DNA from: Deltaproteobacteria bacterium
GTDB taxonomy: Bacteria; Myxococcota_A; Polyangia; DRWM01; JAAZOP01
Assembly (NCBI GenBank): GCA_016218815.1
Contig: JACRCX010000031.1
Coordinates: 1 to 62,006, forward strand
Direction of reading: 5' to 3'
Length of the DNA: 62,006 nucleotides
The stretch's first letter is position 1. Each line of letters opens with the position of its first letter. Of the stretch, positions 31,240 through 38,444 are shown one piece after another. The notes under the pieces were generated by a model. The model made no database searches, had not been told where the DNA came from, and saw only the letters and a program-made list of their open reading frames with translations. The position numbers and the translations under genes are program-made.

Positions 31240-31917
31240 TCACACGCCGCGCCACCGCCGGTAGTCGGGATCGTCGAGGCCCAGGACGTCGAGGACCTTG
31301 CCCACGGTCTGGTCGACCAGGTCGGCGACGGAGCGCGGGCGGGCGTAGAAGGCGGGGACGGGGGGAAGGATCACGGCGCCGGCCTGCGCCGCCTCGAGCA
31401 TGCAGCGCAGGTGGCCGACGTGCAGCGGCGTCTCGCGGACCAGCAGCACCAGCGGGCGGCGCTCCTTGAGGGTCACGTCGGCGGCGCGGGACACGAGGTC
31501 CGCGGCGTGGCAGCCGGCGACGGCGGCGAGGGTCTTGATCGAGCAGGGGGCGATCGCCATCCCGGAGGTGCGGAACGAGCCGCTGGCGATCGGCGCCGCC
31601 AGCTCGCCGGGATCCCAGCAGCGGTCCGCCAGCTTCCGGATGCGCGCCGGCGTCCAGTCGGTCTCCAGCGCGATGACCTTCTCCGCGTTGCGCGAGATGA
31701 CCAGGTGCGTCTCGATCGCGGGGAAGGCGCGCAGCCGCTGGAGCAGGCGGATGCCGTAGATCGAGCCCGAGGCGCCGGTGAGGGCGACGATCAGGGGGAG
31801 TTTTTGGTTTTTGGTTTTTGGTTTTTGGTTTTTGGTTTCCGGACCCGGACTTGCCGCTGCCGGGAACTGCCGCTGGTGGCTCCGGGATCGTGGCTTGCGG
31901 TTCGTGGCGGGGGACAA
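31240..31917 (-). CDS. ubiX: Flavin prenyltransferase UbiX (prenyl-FMN supplier)
   Basis: 225 aa if started at TTG 31917, which has AGGA eight bases upstream (overlapping the kinase stop); no ATG or GTG precedes the conserved core. UbiX attaches dimethylallyl from DMAP to FMN, making the cofactor of UbiD enzymes. The core reads LTGASGSIYGIRLL, SRNAEKV, APCSIKTLA, RAADVTLKERRPLVLL, RETPLHVGHL and PPVPAFYARP. The first 40 residues are an extension encoded partly by a TTTTTGG repeat (KTKNQK peptide repeats) and absent from typical UbiX. It is the last gene of the operon that includes a UbiD-family decarboxylase, which supports a direct cofactor-supply role. Confidence 0.92.
   Translation of the reverse strand: MSPATNRKPRSRSHQRQFPAAASPGPETKNQKPKTKNQKLPLIVALTGASGSIYGIRLLQRLRAFPAIETHLVISRNAEKVIALETDWTPARIRKLADRCWDPGELAAPIASGSFRTSGMAIAPCSIKTLAAVAGCHAADLVSRAADVTLKERRPLVLLVRETPLHVGHLRCMLEAAQAGAVILPPVPAFYARPRSVADLVDQTVGKVLDVLGLDDPDYRRWRGV
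31801..31842 (+). repeat. perfect heptamer array (TTTTTGG)5 within the ubiX 5' coding region
   Basis: Five perfect TTTTTGG units plus TTTCCGG. On the coding (minus) strand it reads as KTKNQK-type repeats in the UbiX N-terminal extension. It is strikingly AT-rich for its surroundings. Confidence 0.85.
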
Positions 31918-31927
31918 CGTGAGAATC

Positions 31928-32716
31928 CTACCAGGAGACGAGCGTGCCGACGGGTTTGGCGCGCAGGGCGTCGCGCAGGCGGTCCGGGACGTTGGCGTCG
32001 ATGATGCGGCCGCGCACCCCGCGCCGGGCCCAGCGCACCAGCTCGCCGACCTTGGTCAGCATGCCCCCCGTGACGTCGATCGCCGCGGAACGGCGCAGAG
32101 CGCGGCGGACCAGCGGCCAGGTCTTGCGGCTGACCAGCGGAAACGCCGCCGCCTCGGGGTCCGCGTGCGGGTCCGCGTCGTACACGCCGTTGACGTCGGT
32201 CGCGTGGACGACGAAGTCGAGGCCGAGCTTGTGCGCGATGTAGGGGGCGAGAACGTCGCCGGAGAGGATCGAGCACCCCTGGGCCGTGTCCCAGGCGGGC
32301 GTGCCGTACAGGACCGGGATCATGCCGGCCTCGAGCAGCCCGCGCAGGACGGTGAGGTCGAGCCGACGCAGCCGGCCGGCGGACATCACGGCGATCGCCG
32401 ATGCCTGCAACGGCACCGCGGGGAGACCGGCGCGCCCCAGCGTGGCGGCGATCTCGACGTTGAGCACGTTCTGCCAGCACTGCGTCTCGGCCCAGGCCAG
32501 CCGCCCGCGCAGATCGCGAACCCCCTTGTCAATCCCGGTGCGGGCGACGATCGGGTGACCGAAGCTCCCCGCGCCGTGGACCACGACGAGCTGGTCGGGA
32601 TGCACCGCGGCAATCTCCCGCGCCAGGCGCGTCAGCGCCGAAGAACGCACCTTCGGGTATTCCGCCGAGCGGTCGGTGATCACCGAACCGCCCAGCTTCA
32701 GCAGCACTCTACTCAC
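31928..32716 (-). CDS. Isopentenyl phosphate kinase
   Basis: 262 aa from GTG 32716, overlapping the end of the upstream AcnX small-subunit gene by eight bases (GTGAGTAG). It is an amino-acid-kinase-fold enzyme that phosphorylates isopentenyl phosphate to IPP. Landmarks match archaeal IPKs: LLKLGGSVITDR, VVHGAGSFGHPIVA with the catalytic His of HGAGSFGH, SGDVLAPYIAHKLG, VVHATDVNGVYDADP and IDVTGGMLTKV. Acetylglutamate kinase, UMP kinase and glutamate 5-kinase lack this HGAGSFGHP segment. IPK is uncommon in bacteria; its place between phosphomevalonate-dehydratase and UbiX genes fits the archaeal-type mevalonate pathway. Confidence 0.9.
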   Translation of the reverse strand: MSRVLLKLGGSVITDRSAEYPKVRSSALTRLAREIAAVHPDQLVVVHGAGSFGHPIVARTGIDKGVRDLRGRLAWAETQCWQNVLNVEIAATLGRAGLPAVPLQASAIAVMSAGRLRRLDLTVLRGLLEAGMIPVLYGTPAWDTAQGCSILSGDVLAPYIAHKLGLDFVVHATDVNGVYDADPHADPEAAAFPLVSRKTWPLVRRALRRSAAIDVTGGMLTKVGELVRWARRGVRGRIIDANVPDRLRDALRAKPVGTLVSW

Positions 32717-33095
32717 CGATCACGACCTCCTCCCCCCGCACCGAAACCACGACGCCATCCCCGATCCCCGACGGATCCAGGCGGTCGACACAGGGAATGT
32801 CCCCCAGAATGGCCCCGACCGCAACCACCGTGTCGCACGTCCCGCACAGGATCGCCGCCGGCGCCGTTCCCTGCTTCGCCATCCGGTACAGGACGTACGA
32901 CCCCACCGTGGAGCCCTTCCCCGTCGGCATCACCAGCACCCGACCCGCCAGCGACCGCCCCTCCAGCGGGTGCCCCTTCTCGATCACCTTCCCCGTGTCC
33001 GGGTCGACCCCCCCGTAGAACGAAATCGCCGCGGAGCTGACCAACGCCACTCCCCGCGCTTCGCCTCCCCGGATGACCCGTCCCCGCACGATCAT
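32709..33095 (-). CDS. Aconitase X swivel domain / phosphomevalonate dehydratase small subunit
   Basis: 128 aa. The DUF126/AcnX-swivel signature is clear: ISFYGGVDPDTGKVIEKGHP, LAGRVLVMPTGKGSTVGSYV and DPSGIGDGVVVSV. In archaea this small subunit joins the AcnX catalytic subunit to dehydrate mevalonate 5-phosphate to trans-anhydromevalonate 5-phosphate. The stop overlaps the IPK start. A 162-nt gap full of heptameric repeats separates it from the large-subunit gene, the only sizeable gap in the operon. A different AcnX substrate (for example hydroxyproline-pathway cis-4-hydroxyproline) is possible for the family but does not fit the neighbours. Confidence 0.9.
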   Translation of the reverse strand: MIVRGRVIRGGEARGVALVSSAAISFYGGVDPDTGKVIEKGHPLEGRSLAGRVLVMPTGKGSTVGSYVLYRMAKQGTAPAAILCGTCDTVVAVGAILGDIPCVDRLDPSGIGDGVVVSVRGEEVVIGE

Positions 33096-33120
33096 CAGCC
33101 CTTCTCCGCCTCCCCCCTCG

Positions 33121-33264
33121 TTCCCCGTTCCCCGTTCCCCGTTCCGTGTCCCGTGTTCCTAGTTCCTAGTCCCTAGTTCCTTGTTCCCATCCCCCATTCC
33201 GTGTTCCGTGTCCCCGGTTCCTGGTTTCTGGTTCCTACTCCCCGTTCCCCATTCCCCCTACCCC
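33121..33264. repeat. long heptameric short tandem repeat array (TTCCCCG, TTCCTAG, TTCCTGG variants)
   Basis: About twenty 7-nt units keep register across 144 nt with one 6-nt slip near 33202. Units drift from TTCCCCG through TTCCTAG to TTCCTGG and TCCCCAT. The array fills the gap between the two AcnX genes and runs into the stop codon of the large-subunit gene (33258-33260). Confidence 0.85.
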
Positions 33265-34457
33265 AACGCCGCCTCGACGCACTCCTCCAACGTCGCCAGC
33301 CGCACCTTCATCGCATTCGGCCCCCGCGCATAGAAACACCCCTTCGCGCTGTCCGTCACCGCCGAGCGGAACCGTCCCGCCAGCGGCGCCACGACGAAGC
33401 ACGTGTCGGCCACGACCAGCCCGCCGCTCGCCTCGATCGCGGCGACCAGTCCTTCGCGCGCGGCCTGCTCCCGCACCGCGCGCGAGGTCGCGACCCACAG
33501 CGTGCGCCGCACCGGCCGGCCGCCCAGCAGCCCGGCCACGCGCCGCAGCGTCGGAAGCGAGGCGTGCGGGCAGCCGACGAACACGAGCTCCGGCTCGGCC
33601 CCGTCGTCCAGCGAGGCGAACGCCTCGTCGATCTCCCGCGGGCCGACCGCCGCCCCGTCCGCCGGCCGCGGATACCGCCCGGCCTCCGGCGTCACGCCGG
33701 CGACGTGGAAAATCGACGGACCGCCGAACGTGGGCAGCGCCGCCGCAAGCGCCATGAGGTGCTCCTCGGCCGGCGCACCGGCACTCCCCGGCGCCTCGCC
33801 GCGCAGCTCGACGAGCGGCACCCGGCCGGGGGCGAGCCTGCCGAGCGCGACGCCCAGCGCTCCCCAGTGGGCGGCGGAGGGAAGCACGGTCTCCACGCGC
33901 ACGAGGACCTGGGGCGCCCGCGGCTCGTCCAGGTGCAGGCCGTACTCGGGCGTGCGCCCGCAGAGCGCGGCCGCCAGCGCCGACGGCCCGCCCTCGCGGT
34001 TCGTGCGGGCGCCGAGCACCGAGTTGGCGAAGGTGACGGCGGAGGACTCGGACCAGGCGACGTGCTCCCCCGGCGCGGGACGGTTGCCGGCGAAGTACGG
34101 CGTGCAGGTGCACGACGGCACGACGCCCATCCGCTCGTACGCGCGCACGATGCGGAGTTGCCGGTCGGCGAATTCTTGCGGGATGCCCATCGCGCGCCAG
34201 GCCACCAGGTCCATGCCGGCCGGGTTGAGGGTCGAGGGGCAGGCGACCCGCCCGTCCCGCGCCCAGTCCTCGAGCAGCTCCAGGCCCGCGTCGCCGAGGT
34301 TGGCGTACGAGACGCCGGAGATCTGCGCCGAGCGGACGGGGATGAGGCGTCCGGCGTCGTAGATCGTGCCCAGGGCGACGAGGATCTCCATCGACTTGCG
34401 GGCGGCGTCGCCGCCGGCGCCGTCGAGCAGGCGGCGAGCGTCGTCGTCCAGGTGCAC
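33258..34457 (-). CDS. Aconitase X catalytic subunit / phosphomevalonate dehydratase large subunit
   Basis: 399 aa from GTG 34457, two bases after the stop of the UbiD-family gene. The AcnX (DUF521) signature is very strong: RSAQISGVSYANLG, CPSTLNPAGMDLVAW, GVVPSCTCTPYFAGN, HVAWSESSAVTFANSVLG, ARTNREGGPSALAAAL and YGLHLDE. Well-separated cysteines in CTCTPY, VGCPHAS and ADTCFVV are candidate [4Fe-4S] ligands. In the archaeal mevalonate pathway this enzyme removes water from mevalonate 5-phosphate. The frame stays open far upstream without a stop, but homology ends at this GTG. Likely co-translated with the decarboxylase. Confidence 0.92.
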   Translation of the reverse strand: MHLDDDARRLLDGAGGDAARKSMEILVALGTIYDAGRLIPVRSAQISGVSYANLGDAGLELLEDWARDGRVACPSTLNPAGMDLVAWRAMGIPQEFADRQLRIVRAYERMGVVPSCTCTPYFAGNRPAPGEHVAWSESSAVTFANSVLGARTNREGGPSALAAALCGRTPEYGLHLDEPRAPQVLVRVETVLPSAAHWGALGVALGRLAPGRVPLVELRGEAPGSAGAPAEEHLMALAAALPTFGGPSIFHVAGVTPEAGRYPRPADGAAVGPREIDEAFASLDDGAEPELVFVGCPHASLPTLRRVAGLLGGRPVRRTLWVATSRAVREQAAREGLVAAIEASGGLVVADTCFVVAPLAGRFRSAVTDSAKGCFYARGPNAMKVRLATLEECVEAALG

Positions 34458-34459
34458 GG

Positions 34460-35746
34460 CTACACCGGTCCGGGGACGACGCGCACGAAGTCGCGGCGAG
34501 GCCGGCCGAGCGGGATGGTCGCGTCGAGGATCCACTTGGCGGTGGTCTCGGTGGCGAGCTCGCGGGACGGGTCGAGGCTGGAGCCGCGGGCGCCGGCGAT
34601 GACGAACAGGTCGCGGTCCGGCTGGAAGCGCGTCGCGACGGCCCACTCCACGTCGTCGGGGTTCCACGGGTCGACGTCGTCGTCCACGACGACAACGCGC
34701 TTGAGCGAGGGGTGCGCGGCCAGCGCGGCGAGGCCCGCGTTGCGGCCGTCGCCTTCGGCCCGCTTGCGGATGGACACGACGGCGTGGAGCCAGGAACAGC
34801 CGCCCGTGGTCAGGGCGACGGCGACGACGCCCGGGACGGCGTTGGCGACGATGCGCAGGATGCGCGGCTCCTGGGGGATGCCCATCAGCGCCCGATGCTC
34901 GGCGCCGCCGGGGAGGATCGTGCGGTAGATCCAGTCGTCGCGGTGGTAGAGGCGGTCGACCTCCAGCACCGGCTGGCGGCGGATGCCGTCGTAGGTGCCC
35001 GTGAGGTCGACGAACGGCCCTTCCTGGGCGAGGGCGCCCGTGAACCGACCGCGCAGGACCAGCTCCGTGTGCGCGGGGATGCGGAAGCCGTCGAGGTCGA
35101 CGCAGTCGAGCTTGCCGTGGAGGAGGGCGGAGGCGAGGCGCAGCTCGTCCAGTTCCGGCGGGCCCGACGTGGCGGCGGCCAGCTCGACGGCCGGGTGCAC
35201 CCCGCAGATCACGGCGACCTCGGCCTTGCCGCCGCCTTCGGCGAGCACGGCATGAAGGTGGCGGGGGACGACGCGCACCGAGAGGCGGTTGCGGCCCAGC
35301 AGCATCATGCGGTGGAAGGAGAGGTTCATGCCCGACCGGGTGCGGACGATGACGATGGTGCCGGTGAGGAAGCGGCGGCGTTTCTCGGGGTAGAAGCGGA
35401 CGATCGGAACGATGCGTCCGAGGTCGGGCTTCCCGACGACGTGAGCGAGGAACGCGGCGTCCCGGACCGTACGGCACGGACGGGTGGCGTCGAGGGCGGC
35501 GGCGACGGTGCGGACCAGGGCCTCCGGCGAGGTGCCGAGCGTGCGGGCGAGAAGGGCGCGGGAGGCGGCGACGCCGCCCACGATGGGCGTCGCGTAGCCG
35601 CGCACGCGGTCGAAGCGGACGATGCGCTCGCCCGCCTCGTGGAGCCTGCGCGCCAGGGGTTCGGACGGGGGCAGGGACTCCGGGACCCGGTCCAACAGCC
35701 CGGCCCGTTCGGCTTCCTCGAGGTAGGATCGAAGATCCGCGCTCAT
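34460..35746 (-). CDS. UbiD-family decarboxylase (candidate anhydromevalonate phosphate decarboxylase)
   Basis: 428 aa from ATG 35746 (MSADLRSYLEEAERAGLLDRV). The family fold is shown by GRFTGALAQEGPFVDLTGTYD, YHRDDWIYRTILPGGAEH, LMGIPQEPRI, SLKRVVVVDDDVDPWNPDDVEWA and GSSLDPS; the Glu-Arg-Glu type catalytic residues should lie within these conserved blocks. UbiD enzymes use prenyl-FMN; the UbiX gene at the end of this operon can supply it. In archaea a UbiD homologue decarboxylates trans-anhydromevalonate phosphate to isopentenyl phosphate. It is the first gene of a five-gene operon and divergent from the FrzS-like gene. An aromatic-acid decarboxylase role is the alternative but lacks contextual support. 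Confidence 0.9.
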   Translation of the reverse strand: MSADLRSYLEEAERAGLLDRVPESLPPSEPLARRLHEAGERIVRFDRVRGYATPIVGGVAASRALLARTLGTSPEALVRTVAAALDATRPCRTVRDAAFLAHVVGKPDLGRIVPIVRFYPEKRRRFLTGTIVIVRTRSGMNLSFHRMMLLGRNRLSVRVVPRHLHAVLAEGGGKAEVAVICGVHPAVELAAATSGPPELDELRLASALLHGKLDCVDLDGFRIPAHTELVLRGRFTGALAQEGPFVDLTGTYDGIRRQPVLEVDRLYHRDDWIYRTILPGGAEHRALMGIPQEPRILRIVANAVPGVVAVALTTGGCSWLHAVVSIRKRAEGDGRNAGLAALAAHPSLKRVVVVDDDVDPWNPDDVEWAVATRFQPDRDLFVIAGARGSSLDPSRELATETTAKWILDATIPLGRPRRDFVRVVPGPV

Positions 35747-35834
35747 GACGGGCGATGCTGCCCGAGACGCGGGTGGAAGTCCATCGGGCCGGATCCCGGC
35801 CAATCATCCCGCGCCCTTGCCGCCCGTCGGCCGT

Positions 35835-35864
35835 TTGACTCCCCCGACCGGCGTGGGATACCAT
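35835..35864 (+). promoter_or_regulatory. Predicted promoter of the FrzS-like gene
   Basis: TTGACT (35835-35840), an 18-nt spacer and TACCAT (35859-35864) resemble a housekeeping promoter, about 70 nt upstream of the predicted GTG start. Prediction by eye. Confidence 0.45.
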
Positions 35865-35936
35865 GACGCCCCGAACCCGGACACACCGGGCGAGGGAACA
35901 ACGCGTCCCACGAGCGGGATGAAGGAGCGGCGGCCG

Positions 35937-37754
35937 GTGGATACCGTCCTGATCATCGAAACCGACTCGGACACGATTTCCTCCCTTTCCGAATTCCTCG
36001 GATCGCACGGCTACCTCGCCGACGCGGTGGACGACATCGAGGCCGCGCGGCAGAAGGTGGCGAGCCATGCGCCGAAGCTGGTGGTCATCGGCCCCCAGCT
36101 CGGCAAGTCGACCGGCTTCCTCGCCTGCTCGCTGATCAAGAAGACCCCGCAGGCCAAGGGCATCCCGTGCGTGCTCCTGTACACCGACCGCGAGGAAGGA
36201 CAGGTGCAGCGCCACCAGGGACTGGCCGGCCGGGCCGAGGTGTACCTGCGCAAGCCGTTCAGCCTGGACGATTTCCGCAGCGCCGTGTCCGAGTACCTGC
36301 CTTTGGCGGCGGCGGCTGCGGGCGGGGCCGAGATGCTGGTCGAGGAAGAGGTCGTCGAGGCTTCGGCGGCGCCCGCGGGCCACATGAGCGAAGAAGTGGT
36401 CGAGGAGGTGTTCGAGACGGCGCCGGCGGTTTCCGCCGAGACGGAGGCCGAGCTGGCGAAGCTGAGGGTGGACGTCGGACGGCTGGAGCGGGAGGCCGAG
36501 CAGTCGCGCAAGGAGGCCGACAAGGCGCGCGAGGACGCGAAGAAGGCGCGCGACGAGGCCCGCGCGGCCAAGGATACGCCGCCCGAGGTGCAGGTCGAGG
36601 CGGAGAAGCTGCGCGACGAGGTGTCGCGACTGGAGAAGCAGCTCGGGCTGGCGCAAAAGCAGATCAAGGACGCGGCGGAAGCGGCGCCGGCCAAGGCCAA
36701 GGGCGGCGGCGAGACCCGCCAGATCCTCGAGCTGAAGCAGTCGATCAACAAGCGCGATGCCGAGCTGGTCGACCTCCAGGAGTCCACGCTCAAGAAGGAC
36801 AAGCAGCTCCTCGAGCTGAAGAGCAAGATCAACGAAGCCGAGACGAAGCATCTTGATCTGGAAGACACGATCGCCGAGCGGGATCGCGAGATCACCGGAC
36901 TCAAGGGCCAGCTCGAGTCCGTGGGCGCGGACAAGGACGTCGCGACCAAGCGCGCCGACGACCTGGGCCGGCGGCTGAAGACGACCGAGGACAATCTCAA
37001 GAAGGCCAAGGAAGAGGCCGAGGCGCAGCGCGTCGCGCACGAGCAGGCGCTCAAGGACCGCGACACCGCCGCTGCCGCCGCGCTCGAAAGCGCCAGGTCG
37101 GAGCTGACGCAGGCCAAGGATTCCGAGCGCGGCGAGGCGCTGGAGAAGCTGCGCGCCGAGCTGATCGCGGAGAAGGAGACGGCCATCTCGGCCGCGAACG
37201 CCGAGCACGAAAGCTCCCATGCGGCGCAGCAGGAGCGGCACGACAACGAGGTCTTCGAAATGCAGGAGCGGTTCCGCCGCTCCATGAACCAGCAGGAGGA
37301 GAAGCTCACCGCCGAGAAGGCCAAGGCGGTGGAAGAGCTGCAGCAGAAGCACGACGGGCAGGTGGCCGAGCTGGTGACCGCGCACGAGGCCGAGGTCGGA
37401 GGGCTGCGCGGGGAAATCGCGGATCGCGACGGCAAGCTCGCCGATGCGGAGGCGCTGCGCGAGAAGCACGTGGCGCAGATCGCGAAGCTGACCGAGGAGC
37501 GGGACGAGGTGACCCGTCGCGCGGAGATGCTGGACGGAGAGCTGAAGACCAGCCAGGTGGCGGCCGAACACCTGCGCATGGAACAGGAGAAGGCCACCGG
37601 GCGCATCGCCGAGCTGGAGCAGAAGCTCGCGGACACCGAGGGGACCCGCGATCAGCTCCGCGCCAAGCTGGAAGGCGACCTCGCCCGCGTCGACAAGACC
37701 AAGCAGGCCCTCGCCGTCGCCCTCGAGCTGCTCAACGAAGTCGAACCGCTGTAG
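35937..37754 (+). CDS. FrzS-like protein: pseudo-receiver domain plus long coiled coil
   Basis: 605 aa from GTG 35937, preceded by AAGGAGC; ATG 35919 is the alternative. The N-terminal about 120 residues have a receiver fold (TVLIIETDSD, LLYTDREE, VYLRKPFSLDDF), but the phospho-acceptor Asp is missing: the strand reads KLVVIGPQLGKSTGF with Gly in its place. SLIKKTPQAKGIPCVLL resembles the FrzS pseudo-receiver of Myxococcus. An acidic hinge leads to an unbroken Glu/Lys/Ala heptad coiled coil to the C-terminus. FrzS is a polar protein that promotes type IV pilus-driven S-motility. No pilus genes lie nearby, so a motility role is inferred from architecture alone; another polar scaffold is possible. 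Confidence 0.8.
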   Translation: MDTVLIIETDSDTISSLSEFLGSHGYLADAVDDIEAARQKVASHAPKLVVIGPQLGKSTGFLACSLIKKTPQAKGIPCVLLYTDREEGQVQRHQGLAGRAEVYLRKPFSLDDFRSAVSEYLPLAAAAAGGAEMLVEEEVVEASAAPAGHMSEEVVEEVFETAPAVSAETEAELAKLRVDVGRLEREAEQSRKEADKAREDAKKARDEARAAKDTPPEVQVEAEKLRDEVSRLEKQLGLAQKQIKDAAEAAPAKAKGGGETRQILELKQSINKRDAELVDLQESTLKKDKQLLELKSKINEAETKHLDLEDTIAERDREITGLKGQLESVGADKDVATKRADDLGRRLKTTEDNLKKAKEEAEAQRVAHEQALKDRDTAAAAALESARSELTQAKDSERGEALEKLRAELIAEKETAISAANAEHESSHAAQQERHDNEVFEMQERFRRSMNQQEEKLTAEKAKAVEELQQKHDGQVAELVTAHEAEVGGLRGEIADRDGKLADAEALREKHVAQIAKLTEERDEVTRRAEMLDGELKTSQVAAEHLRMEQEKATGRIAELEQKLADTEGTRDQLRAKLEGDLARVDKTKQALAVALELLNEVEPL

Positions 37755-37914
37755 CCGTGGGCCGCTCCGCGATCCGGACGGACGTCGCCGGATCGCGCGG
37801 GCAGCCTTGCGAGATCCATCACCAAGGCCCGCACGTACCCTCGCCCGCCGCGCGCGTCCGGGGGCCGGGAGCGTCCGAATCGCCGCACGCGGACGCGCGG
37901 AACGGAGGTGATCC

Positions 37915-38430
37915 ATGAACCGCTCGCGAATCCTGCTCGCCCTCGGAATGGCCTTCCCCCTCACCGCCTGGCTCGGTTGCTCGGCCGCGGGACCCGGGCC
38001 GAGCGGTCCGCCGCCGCAGGACCCGGCGACGTCGGCCGCCCCCGTCGAGCCCGGCACGCCGCCCGCCTCGGATGAAGCGCTCGGCCCCCCGGCGATGGTT
38101 CTGCAGGATGCTCCGCCCATCTGCATCGCTCTCGCCGTCTGCGGCTGCTTCGATGCCCAGCGCTGCGTCACCGCGCGCAGGTACGAGGATGGCTCCACCG
38201 TGCAGATCGTCGACGGGGAGCACGCCGGGGAGACGGGGTACATCCAGGAGGCCTGCTCGCCGGTGCAGAGCGAGCCGATGCCCTGCGTCGACTACGTCGA
38301 CCCCGCGATGCTCTGCCGCGCGCTCCGGCCCGCGGACGACACCGCGGCCAAGTACCTCTGCTCCATGGACAACATCTACCCGGATTACGGCTGCGCGTTC
38401 GTCGATGGCGTCTGCCGCGTCGTGGAGTGA
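37915..38430 (+). CDS. Small Cys-containing lipoprotein, function unknown
   Basis: 171 aa with GGAGGTG directly upstream of the ATG. The signal MNRSRILLALGMAFPLTAWLGC carries a lipobox (WLGC). A Pro/Ala-rich linker (about 25-60) is followed by a compact domain with at least ten Cys (CIALAVCGCFDAQRC, ACSPVQ, CVDYVDPAMLC, YLCSMDN, CAFVDGVC), likely disulfide-bonded in the periplasm. It matches no family that I recognise. The 160-nt gap upstream holds no clear signal. Convergent with the Zn-ribbon gene 14 bases downstream. Confidence 0.75.
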   Translation: MNRSRILLALGMAFPLTAWLGCSAAGPGPSGPPPQDPATSAAPVEPGTPPASDEALGPPAMVLQDAPPICIALAVCGCFDAQRCVTARRYEDGSTVQIVDGEHAGETGYIQEACSPVQSEPMPCVDYVDPAMLCRALRPADDTAAKYLCSMDNIYPDYGCAFVDGVCRVVE

Positions 38431-38444
38431 AGTACAACGACCCG

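Noticed and set aside
34458..38243. Upstream extension of the AcnX large-subunit frame to 1661 codons
   Set aside because: Homology begins exactly at GTG 34457, next to the UbiD stop; the remainder is antisense to the FrzS-like gene and in another frame of UbiD.
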